From the NCBI GenBank assembly GCA_028285685.1, contig JANQOR010000014.1, positions 174,287 to 238,286 on the forward strand: a stretch of DNA of 64,000 nucleotides, in the 5' to 3' direction. The position numbers were made by a program, and so were the translations under genes. The stretch comes from Cyclobacteriaceae bacterium. GTDB lineage: Bacteria; Bacteroidota; Bacteroidia; Cytophagales; Cyclobacteriaceae. Under the pieces are notes generated by a model. It saw only the letters and a list, made by a program, of their open reading frames with translations, searched no databases and was not told the DNA's origin. Positions 53,052-62,951 of the stretch are shown in pieces (positions within the stretch are counted from its first letter, which is position 1; each line of letters opens with the position of its first letter).

Positions 53052-53633
53052 TCAGGCATCTTCAGCCACAACTTCCTGCACCTCAGGAACCATTCTTTTC
53101 AAAAGATTTTCAATTCCAGACTTAAGTGTTATGGTTGAGGAGGGACAGCCGCTACATGAGCCTTGCAGCAATACTTTTACAGTCCCTTCATTGAATGAAT
53201 GGAAACTTATCGCCCCACCATCCATCTCCACAGCTGGACGAATGTACTCTTCTAAAACGCCTTTTATTTTAGTTTCAGTGTCATCGCCTGTTAGTTCCTC
53301 ATCTAACGTCTTTTCAATTTTCTCAGTTAATATGGGCTTATCTTCTTCAAGGTAGGCTTTGATGAACTGCTGGATTTCGCCTTTCACCTCGAACCACTCC
53401 GTCTCTTCACTTTTTGTGACCGTAACAAAGTTGCTCATGTAAAACACCCGGGTTATGTATGTGAATTTCTCAAAAAGGGCTTTTGCGAGAGGAGCTTCCT
53501 TTGTAGATTCAATCGAGGGATAATCACGGCTAATTCCCTCTTGCACTAACATAAAATTAGCGACGAACTTGAGAGAATTAGGATTCGGATTGGACTCCGT
53601 ATAAATGGCTACTGGCTGGGATGTTGTCTGCAT
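53052..53633 (-). CDS. Nfu-type iron-sulfur cluster scaffold/carrier
   Basis: The 193-residue protein has the N-terminal Nfu_N region (about 10-95, with ESNPNPNSLKFV) and the C-terminal NifU domain (about 115-185) with the cluster-binding CSGC motif in GSCSGCPSST. Such proteins carry [4Fe-4S] clusters to target enzymes. It is a single gene, between the YciI/acyP pair and the symporter gene. A minus-strand CATCTTTG near the start is a weak -7 candidate. Confidence 0.92.
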   Translation of the reverse strand: MQTTSQPVAIYTESNPNPNSLKFVANFMLVQEGISRDYPSIESTKEAPLAKALFEKFTYITRVFYMSNFVTVTKSEETEWFEVKGEIQQFIKAYLEEDKPILTEKIEKTLDEELTGDDTETKIKGVLEEYIRPAVEMDGGAISFHSFNEGTVKVLLQGSCSGCPSSTITLKSGIENLLKRMVPEVQEVVAEDA

Positions 53634-53743
53634 GAAACCTGATTTCGAATTAGAACCACAAAGATGCTACAGAAAGTTCAATTGATGGTCGATTCGTAGA
53701 ATCGTAAGATAGTTAATCGAGCTTCCTTTAAAGCTGCGAACGA

Positions 53744-55141
53744 TCAGGCATTATTTTTCAATTCTCCCTCCGTACCAGCAACCAATGTGGCTACTGTGGC
53801 ATCTCCGGTTACGTTCACCACCGTCCGGCACATATCCAGTGGTCGATCTACAGGGAAAATGATTGCCATCCAGGCAGGATTTAAGCCAACAGATTGGAGA
53901 ACAATGATTAGCATAACCAGTCCAGCACTCGGAACAGCCGCAGACCCGATTGATGCCAGTGTGGCGGTCAGTACAATGACCAACTGTTGAGTGAAAGTTA
54001 GGTCGACCATATGCAACTGCGCTAGAAAAACCACTGCCACAGCTTGCATCACGCTAGTACCATCCATGTTTACCGTCGCTCCTATTGGCAGCACAAAACT
54101 TGAAATGTTCTTGGACACACCCATGTTCTTCTCCACGCATTCCATTGTTACAGGCAAGGTAGCAGCGCTCGAACTTGTTGAAAATGCCATTAGCTGAGCC
54201 GGGCTTAGATTCTTAAACACTTTTTTGTAGGTCATCCCCTTGACGAAAAGAGTGAGAATAAGTGGATATAGTGCAACTACTAAAAAAGCGAGACCTGCAA
54301 AAAGTGTAATGGAGTAGGAAGCTAAACCTTTGAAAATCTCAAAAACTTCAGCTGGCGAGTCAGCCATTTTTGCAATGACGCCAGCAAGCAGTGCAAAAAC
54401 AAAGTAAGGCGCAGCTTTCATGACCATAGACACCATTTTGAGAAACACATCGTTGATGCTGGTAATAAACACGGCTACTGGCTTTGCTTTTTCACCAACA
54501 ATGGCAATTGAAATTCCAAAGAAAATCGCGAAGAAAATCACCTGCAACATCAACCCATTGTTGGATATTGACAAGACCAGGTTTTCAGGAACCATGTCTA
54601 TTAAGAACTGCAATGGAGGAGACTCCTTCGTCATCTCAGCACTACCTTTCATTACCTCAACCTCCTCATTTATTTCCTGTGGCGCTCCAGACATTTCCTC
54701 CACGACATCTGCATATTTTGGATCATTCAAGAGGTTTTTGTCATCCTTAATCTCAATTCGATTGTCTTTTGCCCACAACTCGTAGGATATCCGATTCTTT
54801 GTACGCTGGTCATCGTCAAGATGAGTACCTGGCTTGATCACATTCACCAGAAAAAGACCGATCGACACAGCTGTTACAGTTGTCAGAAGGTAAAACGCCA
54901 GGGTTTTGGCACCCATTTTTCCTAATCTTGAAATATCCTGAAGCCCGGATATGCCGCTTATTATGGAAAAAAGCACTAGAGGAACTGCGATAAACTTCAA
55001 CATCCGAATGAAGATTGTTCCAAAAGGATCGATCCAGTTAATCGTAAACTGATTCCATCCTAGTGCGCTGGAAACGAAAGCGTAAATAACACCCGCAACT
55101 AGGCCGATGATTATCTTAATGTGAAGCGGTAGTTTTTTCAT
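53744..55141 (-). CDS. Dicarboxylate/amino acid:cation symporter (DAACS family)
   Basis: The 465-residue transporter has about eight membrane helices and two re-entrant loops of the GltPh fold. Visible signatures are the serine-rich HP1 loop TSSSAATLPVTM (about 330) and TM7 NMDGTSVMQAVA (about 357). It probably takes up glutamate, aspartate or C4-dicarboxylates with Na+ or H+. A charged extramembrane insertion (about 115-185) enlarges one loop, as in other Bacteroidota members. Confidence 0.93.
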   Translation of the reverse strand: MKKLPLHIKIIIGLVAGVIYAFVSSALGWNQFTINWIDPFGTIFIRMLKFIAVPLVLFSIISGISGLQDISRLGKMGAKTLAFYLLTTVTAVSIGLFLVNVIKPGTHLDDDQRTKNRISYELWAKDNRIEIKDDKNLLNDPKYADVVEEMSGAPQEINEEVEVMKGSAEMTKESPPLQFLIDMVPENLVLSISNNGLMLQVIFFAIFFGISIAIVGEKAKPVAVFITSINDVFLKMVSMVMKAAPYFVFALLAGVIAKMADSPAEVFEIFKGLASYSITLFAGLAFLVVALYPLILTLFVKGMTYKKVFKNLSPAQLMAFSTSSSAATLPVTMECVEKNMGVSKNISSFVLPIGATVNMDGTSVMQAVAVVFLAQLHMVDLTFTQQLVIVLTATLASIGSAAVPSAGLVMLIIVLQSVGLNPAWMAIIFPVDRPLDMCRTVVNVTGDATVATLVAGTEGELKNNA

Positions 55142-55185
55142 TGAGTTTTGTTGATGAGAGGAATCTTTATAGTCGGACCCGATTA

Positions 55186-56268
55186 TTAACCTCGCAATAT
55201 ATTGGTTTGTGCCAATAAATAGAAATCTGCTATGACGAGCGCCGACATTGCCTCCACAATTGGAACCGCGCGTGGTACTACACAGGGATCGTGTCTTCCT
55301 TTTCCTTTTACTACAACCTCTTTGCCTTCCTTGTCAACAGAGGCTTGATCCTTCATTATTGTGGCGACTGGTTTAAAAGCAACATTGAAGTAAATGTCTT
55401 CGCCATTCGTAATGCCACCTTGAATTCCTCCTGAATTGTTGGTTTTTGCTTTGATCTCGCCAGCAACATTTTCAAATTCATCATTGTGTTCTGAGCCCTT
55501 CATCTTTGTTCCCTCAAACCCACTTCCGAGCTCAAATCCTTTTACAGCATTGATCGAGAGCATTGCTCTCCCCAGCTCAGCACTTATTTTTCCAAATAGT
55601 GGTTCCCCCAAACCAACAGGTACACCTTGAATAACACCTGTAACAAGGCCACCTATCGTATCTCCTGATTTCCTTGTCTCATCTATGAGTGAGAACATTT
55701 CCTTTGCTGTTACTTCATCTGGGCATCTGACCTCATTGGATTCTGTTCTCGAAAGGTCTAGCTCTTGATAGGTTTTCTCTAACCTGAGGTTTCCTACTTG
55801 AGAGACGTATGCAGTACATTTAATGCCCCTCGCTTGGATCAGTTGTTTTGCCAATGCGCCCGCAGCTACCCATCCGGCCGTGATTCGGGCGGAACTCCTG
55901 CCTCCACCACGATAGTCACGGTTTCCATATTTTTCCTGATAAGTGAAATCCGCGTGTGAGGGACGATACGAGTCCTTGATGTGTGAGTAGTCTTTGCTTT
56001 TTGCATCTAAGTTCCGAATCAGTATGGCAATAGGTGCACCGGTTGATTTACCCTCAAAAATGCCTGACAGTATCTCGAACTCATCAGATTCTCTACGTTG
56101 AGTAGTAATACGAGACTGTCCTGGCTTGCGACGGTCCAATTCGGCCTGAATATATGACAGGTCTATCTCAATCTCCGCAGGAAATCCGTCTACCACCATC
56201 CCAATGCCAGGCCCATGAGACTCACCAAACGAGGTGATCTTCAGTAAATTGCCGAAACTGTTGAACAT
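55186..56268 (-). CDS. aroC: Chorismate synthase
   Basis: Chorismate synthase makes chorismate from EPSP using reduced FMN, the last common step to aromatic amino acids. The 360-residue enzyme has the N-terminal [20 protein letters not shown], the [14 protein letters not shown] region, and a C-terminal [20 protein letters not shown]. It lies 3 bases downstream of batD, so the two are probably co-transcribed. Confidence 0.97.
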   Translation of the reverse strand: MFNSFGNLLKITSFGESHGPGIGMVVDGFPAEIEIDLSYIQAELDRRKPGQSRITTQRRESDEFEILSGIFEGKSTGAPIAILIRNLDAKSKDYSHIKDSYRPSHADFTYQEKYGNRDYRGGGRSSARITAGWVAAGALAKQLIQARGIKCTAYVSQVGNLRLEKTYQELDLSRTESNEVRCPDEVTAKEMFSLIDETRKSGDTIGGLVTGVIQGVPVGLGEPLFGKISAELGRAMLSINAVKGFELGSGFEGTKMKGSEHNDEFENVAGEIKAKTNNSGGIQGGITNGEDIYFNVAFKPVATIMKDQASVDKEGKEVVVKGKGRHDPCVVPRAVPIVEAMSALVIADFYLLAQTNILRG

Positions 56269-56271
56269 TGG

Positions 56272-57723
56272 TTAGGCTGTTTTTCGGAATAATATGAAAA
56301 TGGTTAGCCCCATCATGGAAACTATGAAGATGTTTATCACCCACTGAATCCATGAACTAGCATCAAGTGAAGATAGGTCATTATCTGCAGTATTGATTTT
56401 ATCGTAAAAATCTCCTAGATCCGTCGATGCTATGTATTGATTTTTTCTACTCTCTCCGCCAACAGTCAATACCAAGTCAGACCTTAACGTATCGTACTTC
56501 TCGACAGTCGGATTGAAATAAACCCATTGAAAATATTTTGACATATCGAATTCCCCGGGCTCATTAGGGATCGCATAAAAATTGTAGCTCTTGGTACCTC
56601 GAACACGCGAATTACTCTTGTTGACATTTTGTCTGACATTCGGAGCGTAGAAATCGAAGTTTTCGTCCGTCTCAGGTTGTGGGGCTTCTATTGCACTGAT
56701 GTTCCCCTCTCCATGCACCGTAAACTCGTAGTTGAAGCTTTTCCCAGTTTCGAATCCGCCCTCAGATATGGATTCGTCAAGTTCATAACTGCCAACAGCC
56801 ACACTTTCCTTCAGTGGATGTGGCGGAAGATCCAGGACCTTGATTTGCTTTTCTCGAGAGTAGAAGGTCTCAAAATCTTCCTGTCTATTTCTTCCGAAGA
56901 ATGATGGATTTTTAGCCACCTTGTACTTAATCATTTTTAGCCCAACGGAAGGAAAAGCAATGTCCTGCACATTTAGTGGATAGAAAGTAGCCTGGTAGAT
57001 CTTATAGCGGGTATATCCTTTACCATTCAATTGTATCGACTCGCCGTTGATATTGTCAATGTTGAAGCTCTCCTCCCAACAGGAATTGGGTTTGATCTTT
57101 TTGACGATTTCTGTTATCTGTGTACCGAGATCGTAGAATCTCATATCTGCCCTGTTCGACTCAGCCACGTAGAAAGCCAGGTTCGTCGTGAAGCCTTCCC
57201 CGACATACACTTCTTTTTTATCAGTGACAATAGCTAAAAACGCATCTGCCTCAACATCTACAAATTCTGATGGTTGATTCCGGTTTCCAAAAAGATTCTC
57301 AAAAGGATCTGACGTAAACGGAGAATTTCTCCTTGTTTGCTGAACAGCATCCCCAACCACAATCTGAATGCCATCCGATTTAACATCCTGATTGTTAATG
57401 GTCATGAAAAATGGAGATAAAAGAAAAGTCCCTTTTTCAGTAGCCTGATAATTCTGAGTCAGGCTTTGCGTGGAAGTCATCTTGCCATTTGTAAAATTGG
57501 TTGAAGTGGAAGAAGATGTACCCCGCTTGATAAATCCATCAATGTCTGGGAAGTTGCTATACTGCTTTAATCGATCATTTTGGACGGTGATGGTTACAGT
57601 AAAATACTGATTGAGTCCGATGGCCGAGGCACCCAATTTGATACTTGCTTCTTGCCCTCTCACTGAGGAGACAAATAGCATTATCATAATGCAACTTAAC
57701 CCTAATGCCTTCGTTACTTTCAT
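56272..57723 (-). CDS. batD: BatD-family protein
   Basis: BatD proteins belong to the Bacteroidota oxygen-tolerance (Bat) set, normally with a MoxR ATPase and BatA-C. The 483-residue protein has a signal peptide (about 1-23), immunoglobulin-like repeats from about 26 (ASIKLGASAIGLNQYFTVTITV), a central part with EVYVGEGFTTNLAFYV, and a C-terminal membrane helix (about 460-478). No other bat gene is in the window, so this is an isolated copy, co-transcribed with aroC. Confidence 0.88.
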   Translation of the reverse strand: MKVTKALGLSCIMIMLFVSSVRGQEASIKLGASAIGLNQYFTVTITVQNDRLKQYSNFPDIDGFIKRGTSSSTSTNFTNGKMTSTQSLTQNYQATEKGTFLLSPFFMTINNQDVKSDGIQIVVGDAVQQTRRNSPFTSDPFENLFGNRNQPSEFVDVEADAFLAIVTDKKEVYVGEGFTTNLAFYVAESNRADMRFYDLGTQITEIVKKIKPNSCWEESFNIDNINGESIQLNGKGYTRYKIYQATFYPLNVQDIAFPSVGLKMIKYKVAKNPSFFGRNRQEDFETFYSREKQIKVLDLPPHPLKESVAVGSYELDESISEGGFETGKSFNYEFTVHGEGNISAIEAPQPETDENFDFYAPNVRQNVNKSNSRVRGTKSYNFYAIPNEPGEFDMSKYFQWVYFNPTVEKYDTLRSDLVLTVGGESRKNQYIASTDLGDFYDKINTADNDLSSLDASSWIQWVINIFIVSMMGLTIFILFRKTA

Positions 57724-57780
57724 ACTATACAGGTTTACTCTTTTTTAGTTAAATTGTAAAGCTGAGATTTTAGCAAACGC

Positions 57781-57812
57781 CAAATTTACAAAGGGGGTTT
57801 GTTCTTTAACAA
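57781..57812 (-). promoter_or_regulatory. Candidate promoter of batD-aroC
   Basis: On the minus strand TTG (57810-57812) is followed by a 21-base spacer and TAAATTTG (57781-57788), an exact TAnnTTTG. It lies 57 bases before the batD start and fits the phylum's promoter pattern best of all sites seen here. Confidence 0.55.
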
Positions 57813-57820
57813 TTATTAGC

Positions 57821-58003
57821 ATGCTTGAATATTTCAAAACTATTTTATCGAAAGTAAGCTTTGATAAGCGGTTGTTTGAAAAGGAATTAAGAAAGGCTAT
57901 TAAAGCTTTGATTCCGACAGAAGTCGAATTGCTGAAGGAATGGTGCTACGGCAGATATGGAAACCAATATCAGCCTATTCTCCAGGCTTGCTTTGCGAAT
58001 TAA
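57821..58003 (+). CDS. Small 60-residue protein, function unknown
   Basis: The protein is soluble and mostly helical, with basic residues in the first half (SFDKRLFEKELRKAIKAL) and KEWCYGRYGNQYQPIL near the end. I believe similar short proteins occur in other Bacteroidota, but this could not be checked. Support for being real: an ATG start, coding-like composition, an independent position and a strong terminator 20 bases downstream. No function is proposed. Confidence 0.65.
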   Translation: MLEYFKTILSKVSFDKRLFEKELRKAIKALIPTEVELLKEWCYGRYGNQYQPILQACFAN

Positions 58004-58018
58004 ATACTTTTTGACATA

Positions 58019-58052
58019 AAAAAAGGTCTTGATGAAAATCAAGACCTTTTTT
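58019..58052. terminator. Bidirectional intrinsic terminator
   Basis: A 12 bp perfect stem AAAGGTCTTGAT/ATCAAGACCTTT (58022-58033, 58038-58049) with loop GAAA has A-rich left and T-rich right flanks. It can serve the 60-residue protein gene and the convergent ABC ATPase gene. Confidence 0.9.
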
Positions 58053-58066
58053 ATTTAGCCTGATCT

Positions 58067-58729
58067 TTATTTCACAATTCGTCCGTCTTCCAGGTTCACA
58101 ATTCGGGTACCATAGCCCGCAAATTTCTCGTTATGAGTCACCTGTACGATCGTCATTCCTGCTTCATGAAGTTGTTTCAATATATCCATCACCTCTTCGC
58201 CTTGACCGGAATGCAGGTTCCCTGTTGGTTCATCCGCAAGAAGGAGCCTGGGTTTCCCTATAAGTGCTCGTACCACACCAACTAACTGTTGCTGCCCACC
58301 TGAAAGTTGCTCCGGGAACAAATCCTTTTTAGCTACCATGCTAAATCTATCCAGCATTTCAGCAATCATACTTGCTCGTTCTTTGCCTTTGATGCCTCGA
58401 TAGATCAGTGGTGTCTCAATGTTTTCGTATACGGTAAGTTCATCTATCAGGTGATAGGCCTGAAAAATGAATCCGATGTGCTCTTTATGTATTCTTGAAA
58501 CTCGTCGTTCATTGAGCTTATGAACCGGTTCATCCATGAAGTAGTACTCACCTTCGGATGGTCTGTCCAGCATTCCGACGATGTTCAGGAGTGTCGACTT
58601 GCCTGACCCCGATGGGCCCATGATGCTTACAAATTCTCCTTCTTCGATTTCAAGATTAATTCCTTTTAGTATGAAAGTTCGTTGGTATTTTGACTCTACG
58701 AACTTACTGACGTCATTGAGTTTTATCAT
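58067..58729 (-). CDS. ABC transporter ATPase (MacB/LolD type)
   Basis: The 220-residue ATPase has Walker A GPSGSGKS (about 39-46), the signature LSGGQQQ, Walker B LLLADEPTGNLHS and the switch histidine in VTHNEKFAG. The overall form fits the MacB/LolD/FtsE group, which drives mechanotransmission export or lipoprotein release. The residue after LSGGQQQ is Leu instead of the common Arg. No permease gene is adjacent, so its partner lies elsewhere. Confidence 0.92.
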   Translation of the reverse strand: MIKLNDVSKFVESKYQRTFILKGINLEIEEGEFVSIMGPSGSGKSTLLNIVGMLDRPSEGEYYFMDEPVHKLNERRVSRIHKEHIGFIFQAYHLIDELTVYENIETPLIYRGIKGKERASMIAEMLDRFSMVAKKDLFPEQLSGGQQQLVGVVRALIGKPRLLLADEPTGNLHSGQGEEVMDILKQLHEAGMTIVQVTHNEKFAGYGTRIVNLEDGRIVK

Positions 58730-58766
58730 ATGAGTTAATGTGCCTGACTTTTAACGTCCCAAGATA

Positions 58767-60185
58767 TCATTTAGTTAGTAAAACTTTTTCTGTTAGGGAA
58801 CCTTTTTTGTAGTCAAGCAAAATAAAATAGGGCCGAAATTGTAGAAAGGAGAAACTAACCATGTTTGGTCCTTTGAGAAGAATCATCTCAGCATTTAGTA
58901 GCTTCTTGCCATTAGAATCGTAGATATGAAGTGTGGAATTTCTTTCAACGTCCGAGTGAATCTCCAGTCCTGCTTTTGAAATAGTAATGGAAATGGGTGA
59001 GTTTTCTTCATCCAAACCAAGCACATTCAAGTCCTCCTCCGAGCAACCAATTCCAAGAGCAAACCCAGCTGAAGTAGTGATGGGCTCTGGTGTAAGTGAG
59101 GACGCTTCCTTCACTTTTACATAAATGGAGCTGAAGCCGGCAATTGCGTCCTCAGCTAATAGTTCGACATCAATCACAATTTCACTATCAGTATAGGTTC
59201 GCGACTGTTCGTTCCACTCCTCTGAGGTAAATCCATTGAATTTTACTCCCGTAAGGTCCGTAAAAATGGAAATTGACAGTTCACTGTTTTGATCGTTTGT
59301 GAGGACAACCTGCCCACTATAACTTGTGTTTGGAATGTGGCAAACGGACTGCGGAACACCAATGCTATGAACCGGAGGAAGATTAAGTACCTCCACAAGA
59401 TAATCTATTACGGTATTCCCAATTTTGAAAAACTCTCCATTGATCTTTCGCCATTCAGTGGTTTTGAGTGCAATAGAATAGAAACCTGTCGTCGTTGGTG
59501 TATCCCATAGTAGATTTCCTGAAATTGGGTCGATCGAGAACAGTGGGTCATCGTCACCTGTCCAACTATCATAAAATGACAAGTCGGAGGGAAAAACATA
59601 GTCATCAATATGCAATCCAAGACCTTGTTGTGGGATATCTAGCTGATAGCTCAGACTATCACCTTCTTCATCAAACATTACTAGGTTGCTAACAAATTTT
59701 GTCCCTGCAATTGCAATCATGTCAGGTGATGTCATGTTTCTCGGTGAACTATTGTTTATGAGAGGATCCAGAAGGATACTAGCTTCGACATGAAAAGCAG
59801 TGGTTAGAGATTCAGCTACATTTCGCACATTTGATGTTCGAAAATCCTCGGTGTATGACACATCCAAAACTCCTGACGATGCATACGTATGAATAAGACT
59901 GAACTCCCAGCGTTCAATTCCATTTTCCAGGTCCTCAGTGACCTCCCAAGGAATGACCTCATCCGGATCATCACCAAAAACATTACCATCACCAAAATTG
60001 AATACTCCTTGTCCAAAGAGCACACCTTCCTGGTCCCGATAGCCTACAAACGTCAACTGATACGTAAGAGAGTTAATTTTTTTGTAAAAAATCTGGCCTC
60101 CGCGGATGTGTGTAGCCTCAAGTGTATAACATCCCAAGATTAATAAGAAAATGAGCAGATATTTTGTAAGGTTAAGCTTTTTCAC
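58767..60185 (-). CDS. Exported surface protein with type IX secretion sorting domain
   Basis: The 472-residue protein starts with a signal peptide (about 1-24), then THIRGGQI, a start often seen in Bacteroidota surface/gliding-type adhesins. A beta-rich middle part (about 25-380) and a C-terminal sorting-like domain (about 395-472, with ISISKAGLEIHSD, LHIYDSNGKKLLN and the final EKVLLTK) suggest export by the type IX system. The substrate or adhesion target is unknown. It stands alone before a 132-base gap. Confidence 0.78.
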   Translation of the reverse strand: MKKLNLTKYLLIFLLILGCYTLEATHIRGGQIFYKKINSLTYQLTFVGYRDQEGVLFGQGVFNFGDGNVFGDDPDEVIPWEVTEDLENGIERWEFSLIHTYASSGVLDVSYTEDFRTSNVRNVAESLTTAFHVEASILLDPLINNSSPRNMTSPDMIAIAGTKFVSNLVMFDEEGDSLSYQLDIPQQGLGLHIDDYVFPSDLSFYDSWTGDDDPLFSIDPISGNLLWDTPTTTGFYSIALKTTEWRKINGEFFKIGNTVIDYLVEVLNLPPVHSIGVPQSVCHIPNTSYSGQVVLTNDQNSELSISIFTDLTGVKFNGFTSEEWNEQSRTYTDSEIVIDVELLAEDAIAGFSSIYVKVKEASSLTPEPITTSAGFALGIGCSEEDLNVLGLDEENSPISITISKAGLEIHSDVERNSTLHIYDSNGKKLLNAEMILLKGPNMVSFSFLQFRPYFILLDYKKGSLTEKVLLTK

Positions 60186-60317
60186 ATCCCATTACGAGCA
60201 AAAATTTTGCCATTAATCATTATTTAAACAGTCACCAAATCCCTTTCCCTCACATTTGTTTTTTTACATGGCATGAGCCAAAATGACTCATGCCATCAAA
60301 AACTTGTGATCTCCGTT

Positions 60318-60779
60318 CTAAGGATTTCTCAAAAAATTCAAAATCAATCCATTGGCCTGTTCTGAAAAAACCGTCAGGCTATCATGTCCATTCTCATAGT
60401 AAAAAAGACCTAGGTTTTGACCGTCGACAAACAAATTGCTAACGCCCATCTGATTTGAATCCTCTAACGAATAGTCGTACTCACCCGAATCAAAGGAGTC
60501 TTCTTTCGAATCATCTTTGTTAGTATTATTAATTATAACGGTGGACTCACCAAAATTCCAGGTGACTTCTCCCTGACCAAAGTACGAATGCACCTGAGCA
60601 GACTTTTCATAGATACTTGTAAGTTCTAACTCTCCGATTGTTTCCGTTTTTGAAACAGCTTCTAGATTTGGATCAGCCGCTATATTCGGAATCTTGTCAA
60701 TAGTATCAGAGCCAGGATCATTTTCCTCACAACTAATTATCCCGATCGAGATAATTAACAGAATAATTAAACTTCTCAT
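60318..60779 (-). CDS. Hypothetical lipoprotein
   Basis: I do not recognise this 153-residue protein. It has a lipoprotein signal (lipobox IISCEEN, about 13-19) and a beta-strand-rich remainder, with an acidic region (KDDSKEDSFDSGEYD, about 88-102). A surface or periplasmic location is likely. It lies in the same direction as the neighbouring type IX cargo gene. Confidence 0.65.
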   Translation of the reverse strand: MRSLIILLIISIGIISCEENDPGSDTIDKIPNIAADPNLEAVSKTETIGELELTSIYEKSAQVHSYFGQGEVTWNFGESTVIINNTNKDDSKEDSFDSGEYDYSLEDSNQMGVSNLFVDGQNLGLFYYENGHDSLTVFSEQANGLILNFLRNP

Positions 60780-60854
60780 TTTTAAACATTAAAACTTTGA
60801 AAATTTAATTAGTGGTCTGAGTGAGTACAGGAGCCAGTATAATTACCCTACCAA

Positions 60855-62195
60855 CTATAATAGTTCATTCGCAAGATTAGCCAACTCGGATCTTTCTCCT
60901 TTCTCCAGCATTACGTGTGCGAACATTGGGTGATCTTTGATTCTATCAATCAGATAAGAAAGACCATTGGATTGCGAATCGAGGTAAGGTGTGTCTATTT
61001 GATTGATGTCCCCAGTGAAGATAATTTTTGTGTTCTCGCCAGCGCGTGTGATGATCGTTTTGACTTCATGGGGTGTCAGATTTTGGGCTTCATCTACAAT
61101 GAAAAAGATATTTGAAAGGCTTCTTCCTCGTATATAGGCCAGCGGAGTGATCATCAATTTCTCCTGGTTAACCATATCCGTGATTCGTGTAAACTCTTTG
61201 TCACTTTCCTTAAACTGATGCTGAATGAATTTCAAATTATCCCAAAGTGGCTCCATGTAAGGATTCAACTTGGATTTAATATCACCTGGCAGATAACCAA
61301 TGTCCTTGTTACTCAAGGGTACTATTGGTCTGGCAAGGTAGATCTGCTTGAAATTTCTTCGCTGTTCAAGCGCGGATGCAAGAGCAAGAAGCGTTTTACC
61401 CGTACCAGCAACGCCATTGATACTTACCAACTTAATAGCTGGATCCATCATTGCGTGCATGGCAAAGGTCTGCTCGGCATTTTTGGGCTTAATGCCGTAT
61501 AGGGTTTGTTTGTCTACTTTCTCAACAAGGTCATTTTCCGGATTGTAGTAAGCGAGGACCGAGTTTTTTTCACTTTTTAGAATAAAGTAGTTGTTCGCTG
61601 GAAATTTTTTTCTTTTTAAAACCTTCTTTCGATCAATAGATCCCTTTTTGAATAAAATATCAATATCCTCTGAGGTAATGTCATTGAGTTCTGTTTTACC
61701 AGTCGTAATCAGGGCATTGACATCTTTTATTTTCCCGGTCTCATAATCTTCAGCATGTAGCTCAAGCGACTTGGCTTTCAATCGCAGGTTGATGTCCTTG
61801 GAGACTAGAATAACCTTCCTTTTGGGTTCCTGCTGCTGGATCGTCAACGCAGCATTGAGAATTCGGTGATCATTTGTAGCCTCATTGAACACCATCTGTG
61901 CATCAATGTGACTTTTGTCATCCATGATAACCTTAAATTTCCCTTTGGTTTTCCCATTGAGTGGTATCCAATCTTGGAGACTTTGATCCTTGGCAAGCTT
62001 ATCTAGCAACCGAATAAACTCCCTTGCTTCGTAATTCTTGTTGTCGTTGCCCTTCTTGAATTGATCCAATTCTTCAAGCACAGTGATCGGGAGGCCAACG
62101 TCGTGCTCGGCGAATTGAAGGATGGAATCATGTGAGTAGAGAATTACAGAAGTATCTAATACGAAAATTTTGTTTTGACTGCTCGATTTAGCCAT
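60855..62195 (-). CDS. PIN-PhoH fusion ATPase (PhoH2-like)
   Basis: The 446-residue protein joins a PIN ribonuclease domain (about 10-145; VLDTSVILYSHD with the first catalytic Asp, then a second acidic set) to a PhoH ATPase domain (about 230-446) with Walker A NGVAGTGKTLLAL and FFIVDEAQNLTPHE. PhoH2 proteins unwind and cut RNA. The gene has no antitoxin-like partner next to it, so a toxin-antitoxin role is not indicated. Confidence 0.92.
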   Translation of the reverse strand: MAKSSSQNKIFVLDTSVILYSHDSILQFAEHDVGLPITVLEELDQFKKGNDNKNYEAREFIRLLDKLAKDQSLQDWIPLNGKTKGKFKVIMDDKSHIDAQMVFNEATNDHRILNAALTIQQQEPKRKVILVSKDINLRLKAKSLELHAEDYETGKIKDVNALITTGKTELNDITSEDIDILFKKGSIDRKKVLKRKKFPANNYFILKSEKNSVLAYYNPENDLVEKVDKQTLYGIKPKNAEQTFAMHAMMDPAIKLVSINGVAGTGKTLLALASALEQRRNFKQIYLARPIVPLSNKDIGYLPGDIKSKLNPYMEPLWDNLKFIQHQFKESDKEFTRITDMVNQEKLMITPLAYIRGRSLSNIFFIVDEAQNLTPHEVKTIITRAGENTKIIFTGDINQIDTPYLDSQSNGLSYLIDRIKDHPMFAHVMLEKGERSELANLANELL

Positions 62196-62289
62196 TCGCT
62201 GCGTGCCAGTTATTAGTTCAATGATCGAACGTAATATTAGAGATTCGAATCAAAATAAAGTTGGTTTATTCGGTTTTTTTAGTGCTGAT

Positions 62290-62931
62290 TTATTGAACAG
62301 GAATAAATAAATCTTCCCCTTCTCGAGGCTCTATTTTTAAAGCTCCTGATAAAGCCAGACTCACTAACTTATTAGAGGCAAGCTTTTTATTGAGTCCGCT
62401 CAATTCGCAATACTGTGATAAAGTGATTGACATATTTTTTTCAAAAAACCGGAAAAGATGACCAGTGCTCTCTCCATAAGAAATGGGCTTGTCATAGGTT
62501 TTTCTCTCCTTCAAAAACCGACGCATTTCTTTGCTTGCCTGAATAGAACGATCCGCCACTCTTATGAATGCTTTTCCATACCTGTGCTGTCTTTCCAAAA
62601 AGGCGTAATGAGGTTTATCAACGCCCTCTCTAATGTGATAATGAAGGATCTTTTTTCCGTCCCTAAACCTCCTCGTCATAACCTCAAAGTCAATATTCGG
62701 TCTGCACAGTTCTTGAATGGCTTTTGTGAGGATAAACTCGTCTTCTTCCGGATATTTTAGTCCCGCAATGCTTTGATCATCTGATACGCCAATAAACAAA
62801 TGACCTCCATTTGAGTTAGCAAAAGCCACGACCTCTCGAACAATCTTATCAGGATGATTGGCCTTCTTCTTGAATTCTACGGAACTGCTCTCACCTCCTG
62901 AAATAAGTCGCTTTACCTGTTTCAATTCCAT
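62290..62931 (-). CDS. AlbA_2 (Schlafen-like) domain protein
   Basis: The 213-residue protein has an AlbA_2-type domain (about 1-130), with SSSVEFKKKANHP, REVVAFANSNGGHLFIGVSDD and the later KILHYHIREG. This fold is seen in predicted nucleic-acid-binding or transcriptional regulators. The C-terminal part (about 140-213) looks like a winged helix. The role is unknown. It follows the AAA+ gene by 20 bases. Confidence 0.82.
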   Translation of the reverse strand: MELKQVKRLISGGESSSVEFKKKANHPDKIVREVVAFANSNGGHLFIGVSDDQSIAGLKYPEEDEFILTKAIQELCRPNIDFEVMTRRFRDGKKILHYHIREGVDKPHYAFLERQHRYGKAFIRVADRSIQASKEMRRFLKERKTYDKPISYGESTGHLFRFFEKNMSITLSQYCELSGLNKKLASNKLVSLALSGALKIEPREGEDLFIPVQ

Positions 62932-62951
62932 ATCGAAACGCTTTACGATTC

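Noticed and set aside
60855-62195. Toxin-antitoxin role of the PIN domain protein
   Set aside because: It is fused to PhoH and has no small antitoxin-like gene upstream.
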